This document shows positions 34,353 to 38,123 of a stretch of 38,123 nucleotides of DNA, one piece after another. The notes beneath the pieces are model-generated. The model saw only the letters and a program-made list of their open reading frames with translations, was not told the origin of the DNA and searched no databases. The first letter of the stretch is position 1; every line of letters starts with the position of its first letter. A program made the translations under genes and the position numbers. This stretch comes from Planctomycetaceae bacterium (GTDB taxonomy: Bacteria > Planctomycetota > PLA2), in contig WYBS01000042.1 in the NCBI GenBank assembly GCA_011525755.1, forward strand, positions 1 through 38,123, written 5' to 3'.

Positions 34353-34765
34353 GCGTACGCCTGATCAACCCGGGATCCCTCGCCGAGGCGAAGGGCTTCT
34401 CGCACGTCGCGGTCGGCAGGGGCGCGCCGGTCGTCCTCGCGGGCCAGATCGGCTGGGACAAGACGGGCAGGATCGTCTCCGACGACCTCGTCGCGCAGTT
34501 CGCGCTCGCGATCGACAACCTGCTCGACGCGCTCCGCGCCGCGGGCGGCAGGCCCGACGACCTCGCGCTCCTCCGCATCTACTGCACGAAGGTCCCCGAG
34601 TACCGCGCGCGGCTGAAGGAGCTCGGCGAGGCGTACAGGAAGCGCCTCGGCCGCCACTTCCCGGCGATGTGCCTGCTCGGGGTCACCGAGCTCTTCACGC
34701 CCGGATCCCACGTCGAGATCGAGGGCCTCGCGTACGTCGAGGCGGGGGGGGCTCCGGGGGCATGA
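34349..34765 (+). CDS. RidA/YjgF/UK114-like protein
   Basis: 138 residues. RidA features: VVLAGQIGWDKTGRIVSDDLVAQFALAIDNLLDALRAAGGRPDDLALLRIYCT, then FPAMCLLGVTELFTPGSHVEIEG, with the characteristic G.(V/I)......Q...........L...G....D(V/L). and E(I/V)E.. blocks. Classical RidA has an arginine in the (R)PA(R)T/S motif that binds the carboxylate of 2-aminoacrylate; here the site reads FPAMCLLGV, without that Arg, so imine deaminase activity is doubtful and it belongs to a different YjgF subgroup. Co-translation with the unknown upstream gene suggests the pair act on the same metabolite. An exact G-run 14-mer forms the C-terminus (GGAPGA, 34747-34760). Confidence 0.88.
   Translation: MSVRLINPGSLAEAKGFSHVAVGRGAPVVLAGQIGWDKTGRIVSDDLVAQFALAIDNLLDALRAAGGRPDDLALLRIYCTKVPEYRARLKELGEAYRKRLGRHFPAMCLLGVTELFTPGSHVEIEGLAYVEAGGAPGA
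34747..34760 (+). repeat. G-run element, exact 14-mer copy, at 3' end of RidA gene
   Basis: GGGGGCTCCGGGGG, sense orientation, encoding the final GAPGA just before the TGA stop at 34763-34765. One of five exact copies. Confidence 0.75.
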
Positions 34766-34785
34766 CTTCAGGCACCTGCCTCGGA

Positions 34786-34828
34786 ATGACGATCGGCAGG
34801 GCGTGGGCGGGCAGAGCATGACGATCGG
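34786..34828 (+). repeat. Short direct repeat around the mutase start
   Basis: ATGACGATCGG occurs at 34786-34796 and again at 34818-34828, the second copy being the chosen start codon of the mutase gene. The copies are 32 nt apart and in different frames. Confidence 0.5.
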
Positions 34829-36632
34829 AAGCGAGGCGGTGAAGCGGCTCCAGGGGACGGACGGCATCCGGCGTCCGGTCGCGCTCGCCTCCGACCCGCG
34901 CGTGAAGGGGCTCACGCCGCAGCGCGCGTTCCTCGGGAAGGGCATCCTCACCGAGGAGTTCTTCGAGCTCTACGCATACGCATACGTTTCATCGCTCGGG
35001 AGCCCCGGCGAGGTCGTGATCGGGTGGGACCCGCGCGACCCCGCGGGCCACTTCACCGGGGCGGCGGTGCGGGGCATCCGCAAGGCGGGCGCGACCGCGG
35101 TCGTCGTCGGCATCTTCCCGACGCCGGGAGTCGCGCTCTACCACATCTGGCGCGGCAGCATGTGCGCGCTGATGATCACCGCGAGCCACAACTTCCGCGA
35201 CCAGAACGGCATCAAGATCTTCCGCGGTCCGCACGCGCTGAAGCTCTTCCCCGAGGAGGACCGGGAGCTCACCGCGCGCGTGCTCTCGCTCGACTACGCG
35301 CGGGATGTGAAGCCGCTCGCCGAGCGCGGCAGGCGGATCGAGGCGAGGGACGAGGCGCGCGAGGTGTTCCTGAAGTTCCACCTCGACCCGCGCAACTCGT
35401 GGCTGAAGCCGGGCGAGAACCTCGGCGACTTCCCGCTCGTGATCGACGCGGCGAACGGCGCGATGTCGGGGCTCGCGTTCGAGGTCTTCCGCCGGCTGCA
35501 CGGCGGGCCCGTCACGGAGCTCAACAGCGACACCGGAAGCGGCGACGTCAACCGGAAGAGCGGCGTCGCCGACCTCGAGGGGGTGCAGGAGATCGCGCGC
35601 GGCGAGCTCAGGTTCGCGGAGCACGCGGCCGTCCAGGCTCTCTTCGAGAAGGGCGGCAAGGCCGCGGTCTTCGACGCCGACGGCGACCGCTTCTACCGCC
35701 TCGACCACGACCGGGAGAGCGACCGGATCCTCGTGCTCTCCGGCGACGAGACCGCCTACCACCAGGCGAGGTTCCTCTCCCCCCGGCCCCCCTCACCTCT
35801 CTACGTGAACACGGTCGAGAGCGACCTGAACGCCGCGCGCGCCGCCCAGGAGCTCGGCTACGAGCCCGTGCTCACCGGCGTCGGCGACAAGTGGGTGCTG
35901 AAGCAGGCGGCCGAGAACCCCGGCCGCTACGGCATCGGCAGCGAGGAGACCGGCCACAACATCTCGCGCGGGTACGTCACGACGCGCGCGGGCCGCGATC
36001 TCGAGGTGTTCCTCGGCAACGGGCTCAAGAGCGCCTTGAACACGTTCGTCGCGACGCGCGGCCTCAAGGCGCAGGAGGCGGCGCGGCCCTTCCCGCGCGG
36101 GTTCAAGAAGACCTTCTACGTCTACTACACGCGGAAGGATCTGCTGCGGCAGGGCGGCGAGGTCTTCCGCGGCGTCGAGGACCTGATCCGGCGCGAGTGC
36201 GCGCTGGGCGAGGTCGTCGTAGAGCCGCGGCCGGAGGAGCCCGACATGCTCTATCTCGCGGTGATGGGTGCGGACGGCCGCCAGCGCGCCGGGATCTTCG
36301 TGCGCAACTCGGGCACGGAGGAGAAGACCGGCGTGAACGTCCGCGGCACGCTCGAGGACTCGGCGGAGCTCGTGCGCGTGGGGGAGGAGGCGATCCTCCA
36401 TGTCGCGCGCGCGATGAAGGACCGCGGGCATCCGATGGCGCGCGCGGAGCAGGCGATCCTCGAGGCGCTGCGGGCGGGCCCGCGGGCGGCGGACGCGATG
36501 CCGGTCCCCGAGGGCGTGCACCGCGAGCGGCTGCTCGAGGAGCTCGCGAACAAGGAGAAGGTGATCCGCGCGTGCGCGGCGGGGTACGAGCTGACCCCGC
36601 TGGGCGCGCGCATGCTGGAGGCCTGGGCATGA
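34818..36632 (+). CDS. Alpha-D-phosphohexomutase family protein (phosphoglucomutase/phosphomannomutase)
   Basis: 604 residues from ATG 34818 (GTG 34803 is an alternative). All four mutase landmarks exist: LMITASHNFRDQNGIKIF with the phosphoserine (TASHN, about residue 120), FDADGDRFYRL for the metal (about 285), GSEETGHNI for sugar binding and FVRNSGTEEKTGVNVRG for phosphate. The N-terminal FGTDGIRR analogue is LQGTDGIRR. It interconverts hexose 1- and 6-phosphates; substrate choice between glucosamine, glucose or mannose is undetermined. Compared with GlmM (about 445 residues) it is long, with an extra C-terminal segment of about 70 residues that looks like a winged helix (AEQAILEALRAGP..., LLEELANKEKVIRACAAGYELTPLGARMLEAW). 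The next gene overlaps by ATGA. Confidence 0.92.
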   Translation: MTIGSEAVKRLQGTDGIRRPVALASDPRVKGLTPQRAFLGKGILTEEFFELYAYAYVSSLGSPGEVVIGWDPRDPAGHFTGAAVRGIRKAGATAVVVGIFPTPGVALYHIWRGSMCALMITASHNFRDQNGIKIFRGPHALKLFPEEDRELTARVLSLDYARDVKPLAERGRRIEARDEAREVFLKFHLDPRNSWLKPGENLGDFPLVIDAANGAMSGLAFEVFRRLHGGPVTELNSDTGSGDVNRKSGVADLEGVQEIARGELRFAEHAAVQALFEKGGKAAVFDADGDRFYRLDHDRESDRILVLSGDETAYHQARFLSPRPPSPLYVNTVESDLNAARAAQELGYEPVLTGVGDKWVLKQAAENPGRYGIGSEETGHNISRGYVTTRAGRDLEVFLGNGLKSALNTFVATRGLKAQEAARPFPRGFKKTFYVYYTRKDLLRQGGEVFRGVEDLIRRECALGEVVVEPRPEEPDMLYLAVMGADGRQRAGIFVRNSGTEEKTGVNVRGTLEDSAELVRVGEEAILHVARAMKDRGHPMARAEQAILEALRAGPRAADAMPVPEGVHRERLLEELANKEKVIRACAAGYELTPLGARMLEAWA

Positions 36633-37312
36633 GATTCCTGCCCGAGGAGTTCTTCGATCTCGCGGGATTCCACCACCGCGAGATCTTCCGCGACTGCGAC
36701 GAGGTCTGGGACGTGCTCCGGAAGATCGGCGCCTACGTGCGCCAGCACCTCCGGCCCGGCATCCTCGGCACGGTCGAGAACGGCGCCTTCGTCGCTCCCG
36801 ACGTGTGGATCGGCAAGGGGACCGTCGTCGAGCCGTTCGCATGCGTGAAGGGGCCCACGATCATCGGCGAGAATTGCCAGATCCGGAGCGGCGCCTACAT
36901 CCGCGGCGACGTGCTCGTCGGGAACCGGTGCGTCGTCGGCAACTCGACGGAGCTCAAGAACACGCTCCTGCTCGACGGCGCCGCGGCGCCGCACTACAAC
37001 TACTGCGGCGACAGCGTCCTCGGGAACAGGACGAACCTCGGCGCGGGGACGAAGCTCTCGAACTTCAAGATCGCGGCGGACAAGACGATCCGGCTGCGCG
37101 TCGGCGACAAGGTGATCGACACGGGCCTCGAGAAGTTCGGCGCGATCCTCGGCGACGGAGCGCTGACCGGGTGCAACTCGGTGCTCAATCCCGGGACGAT
37201 CCTCGGGAGGAACGTCATGGTCTACGCCTGCGCTGCCGTGCGGGGATACATCCCGCACAACACGGTGGCAAAGCTGAAGCAGGAGTTCGACTACGCGCCG
37301 CTGAAGCCGTAG
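36629..37312 (+). CDS. Left-handed beta-helix (hexapeptide) acyltransferase-like protein
   Basis: 227 residues. After an alpha-helical N-terminus (MRFLPEEFFDLAGFHHREIFRDCDEVWDVLRKIGAYV) come hexapeptide repeats, (LIV)Gxxxx: VWIGKGTVVEPFACVKGPTIIGENCQIRSGAYIRGDVLVGNRCVVGNSTELKNTLL, then NLGAGTKLSNFKIA, and GAILGDGALTGCNSVLNPGTILGRNVMV. This matches the C-terminal acetyltransferase domain of GlmU-type enzymes, including LGAGTKLSNFK (GAGT..cN.d). The nucleotidyltransferase domain of GlmU is absent. Overlap with the mutase gene suggests successive steps on a hexosamine phosphate (mutase then N-acetyltransferase), supplying sugar-nucleotide precursors. The family also includes carbonic-anhydrase-like and other trimers; substrate unknown. 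Confidence 0.88.
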   Translation: MRFLPEEFFDLAGFHHREIFRDCDEVWDVLRKIGAYVRQHLRPGILGTVENGAFVAPDVWIGKGTVVEPFACVKGPTIIGENCQIRSGAYIRGDVLVGNRCVVGNSTELKNTLLLDGAAAPHYNYCGDSVLGNRTNLGAGTKLSNFKIAADKTIRLRVGDKVIDTGLEKFGAILGDGALTGCNSVLNPGTILGRNVMVYACAAVRGYIPHNTVAKLKQEFDYAPLKP

Positions 37313-37313
37313 G

Positions 37314-37329
37314 GAGCCGGACGCGGCTC
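37314..37329 (+). terminator. Hairpin after the beta-helix gene
   Basis: GAGCCG / CGGCTC (6 bp, GACG loop), one base after the stop codon; no T-run. The following 125 nt up to 37454 hold a G-run variant (37374-37389) and nothing else I can identify. Confidence 0.35.
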
Positions 37330-37454
37330 GCGGCGGGGGCGGGCGGGCACGAGGCCTTCGCGGGGCGGTGCGAGGGGGCCCGGGGGGGCAGAGGGTGCCG
37401 GCAGGGGCGGAGGCGGTCGTCCCCGCCGTTTCTCGCGCGCTGCGGGAGGCCGGG

Positions 37455-38123
37455 CTACGCGGCATGGGCATGGGACACCTCCTCGCATGCGATGACCCAG
37501 CGCCGGTCGTCGGTACGCCCGAAGCCGGGCTCGGCCACGGAGTCCACGGAATCCACGGAATCCACGGAGTCCACGGAGTCCACGGAGTCCACGGAGTCCA
37601 CGGAGTCCACGGAGTCCACGGAGTCCACGGAGTCGGCGAAGTCCGCGAAGTCGGCTGAATCGGCTGAATCGGCTGAATCGGCGCCCGGAGAAGCGGGCTC
37701 CACATCCGTGACGGCGGGTCCGCCGCCCATGGGGCCGGACTCCGCATCGGTGACCACGGAGGCTCCGTCGCCGGCCGCGGCGACCGACTCCACATCCGTG
37801 ACAGCCTCGCGCACGGTACCCGCGGCGGCCCCGCCGGGCGCGCACTCCACGTCCGTGACACCGGTCGCGCCGCCCGGCGAGCCGGACTCCACATCCGTGA
37901 CAGCCCCCGCGTCCGGCGGCGCGCGGCCCCCCGCGGACTCCGCCCGCCGCACGTCGTCGTCGCCGACGGTGACCCACTCCTCGGTCGGCACGGCCTCGCC
38001 CGTCGCGAACTTCCAGTGCAGCCGCTCGCCCGCGCGGCCCGTCACCTCGAGGTACCCCATGTGGATGCCGTGCAGGTGGTGCACCGCGCAGAGCGCGACG
38101 CCGTTCCAGGGCTCGTCCGGGCC
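37455..38123 (-). CDS. HNH endonuclease-like protein, C-terminal part (5' end outside window), with repeat tail
   Basis: 222 codons are visible, open to the window edge. The first residues, PDEPWNGVALCAVHHLHGIHMGYLEV and then RLHWKFATGE, form the end of an HNH nuclease: N..(A)LC..HH...H.G, with metal-binding His and Asn. After it the protein changes character. First come four or five copies of VTDVES-type units (VTDVESGSPGG, VTDVECAPGG, VTDVESVAA, VTDAESGPMGG, VTDVEPASPG), then DSADSAD, DFADFAD, and about ten DSV units in a row. It ends AEPGFGRTDDRRWVIACEEVSHAHAA. The acidic, serine-rich tail is likely disordered. The N-terminal portion, including the usual DUF222-like part, lies outside the window. 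Confidence 0.8.
   Translation of the reverse strand, partial: GPDEPWNGVALCAVHHLHGIHMGYLEVTGRAGERLHWKFATGEAVPTEEWVTVGDDDVRRAESAGGRAPPDAGAVTDVESGSPGGATGVTDVECAPGGAAAGTVREAVTDVESVAAAGDGASVVTDAESGPMGGGPAVTDVEPASPGADSADSADSADFADFADSVDSVDSVDSVDSVDSVDSVDSVDSVDSVDSVAEPGFGRTDDRRWVIACEEVSHAHAA
37534..37677 (+). repeat. 9-bp tandem repeat coding DSV/DFA/DSA units
   Basis: Sixteen 9-bp units. From 37534: one GCCACGGAG, then ten TCCACGGAG/A units (37543-37632), then TCGGCGAAG, TCCGCGAAG and three TCGGCTGAA (37651-37677). On the minus strand each is an Asp-Ser/Phe-Val/Ala triplet. The unit length keeps the reading frame under copy-number change. Confidence 0.9.

Noticed and set aside
37368-37658. Plus-strand frame with HGVHGVHG repeats
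   Set aside because: The repeats are the complementary reading of the 9-bp tandem tract. The minus-strand frame joins an HNH motif and continues to the window edge, so it is the real gene.
37534-37677. Possible CRISPR-like array
   Set aside because: The period is 9 bp without spacers and keeps the reading frame; it is a coding tandem repeat.
1-38123. tRNA, rRNA, transposase, integrase or phage genes
   Set aside because: I looked for T-loop (GGTTCRANNCC) with acceptor stem pairs and for transposase or integrase motifs in the translated frames and found none that I could support.

Overview
The window is a GC-rich (about 70 percent by eye), gene-dense bacterial chromosome segment with about 43 protein genes, no rRNA or tRNA that I can see, no CRISPR array, and no transposase or phage gene. 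The best guess for the organism is a member of the Planctomycetota or a nearby metagenomic phylum. The grounds are a type II pseudopilin whose mature part matches my memory of planctomycetal pilins, an apparent relic of a planctomycete-style protein kinase, an MPELPD-type DNA glycosylase, ThyX instead of ThyA, and a class II ribonucleotide reductase. This is inference from protein style, not a database result.

Layout: (1) 1-2843, minus strand: a tightly overlapped operon of zinc-ribbon protein, ECF sigma factor, membrane anti-sigma factor, YbjQ-like protein, membrane-anchored LTxxQ-like protein and a truncated secreted thioredoxin-like protein. (2) 2889-9682: folE, DUF2203 protein, GlcD-type FAD dehydrogenase, rhodanese, secreted PA14-like protein, QueG, GAF-GAF-PAS sensor and NRDE/TANGO2 protein. 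(3) 9683-12992: kinase relic, pseudopilin with a structured leader, acyl-CoA desaturase, RRM protein and a small unknown. (4) 13052-16204, minus: PfkB kinase, clpS, DUF2017 and a carboxypeptidase-regulatory-like repeat protein, each overlapping the next by 4 nt. (5) 16222-19634: adenosylcobalamin-dependent nrdJ, and a divergent Dps / VIT-type iron transporter pair. (6) 19690-23773: four-gene operon of a trypsin-like protease, a paralogue that has lost all three catalytic residues, a propeller-like protein and a membrane protein. (7) 23873-33279: two enoyl-CoA hydratases and a 3-hydroxyacyl-CoA dehydrogenase mixed with a DUF457-like membrane protein lacking a start codon, DUF2383 protein, quinone oxidoreductase, intein-containing thyX, EEP nuclease, lipoprotein, pirin and a MutM/Nei glycosylase. 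(8) 33354-38123: unknown protein plus RidA, phosphohexomutase plus left-handed beta-helix transferase, and a truncated HNH nuclease with a low-complexity repeat tail.

Genes work together mainly as small modules: nucleotide supply (nrdJ, thyX, folE), fatty acid turnover (two hydratases, dehydrogenase, desaturase), iron handling (Dps, VIT), N-degron proteolysis (ClpS with DUF2017), envelope sensing (sigma/anti-sigma operon and protease/pseudoprotease operon), and sugar-nucleotide formation (mutase plus beta-helix transferase).

Three window-wide signals cut across genes. Many starts sit 6-8 nt after a TANNNT box and lack a Shine-Dalgarno sequence, which suggests widespread leaderless transcription. 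A 14-mer G-run element, GGGGGCTCCGGGGG, occurs five times exactly on either strand with close variants elsewhere, mostly inside genes. GTGA/ATGA start-stop overlaps define the operons.
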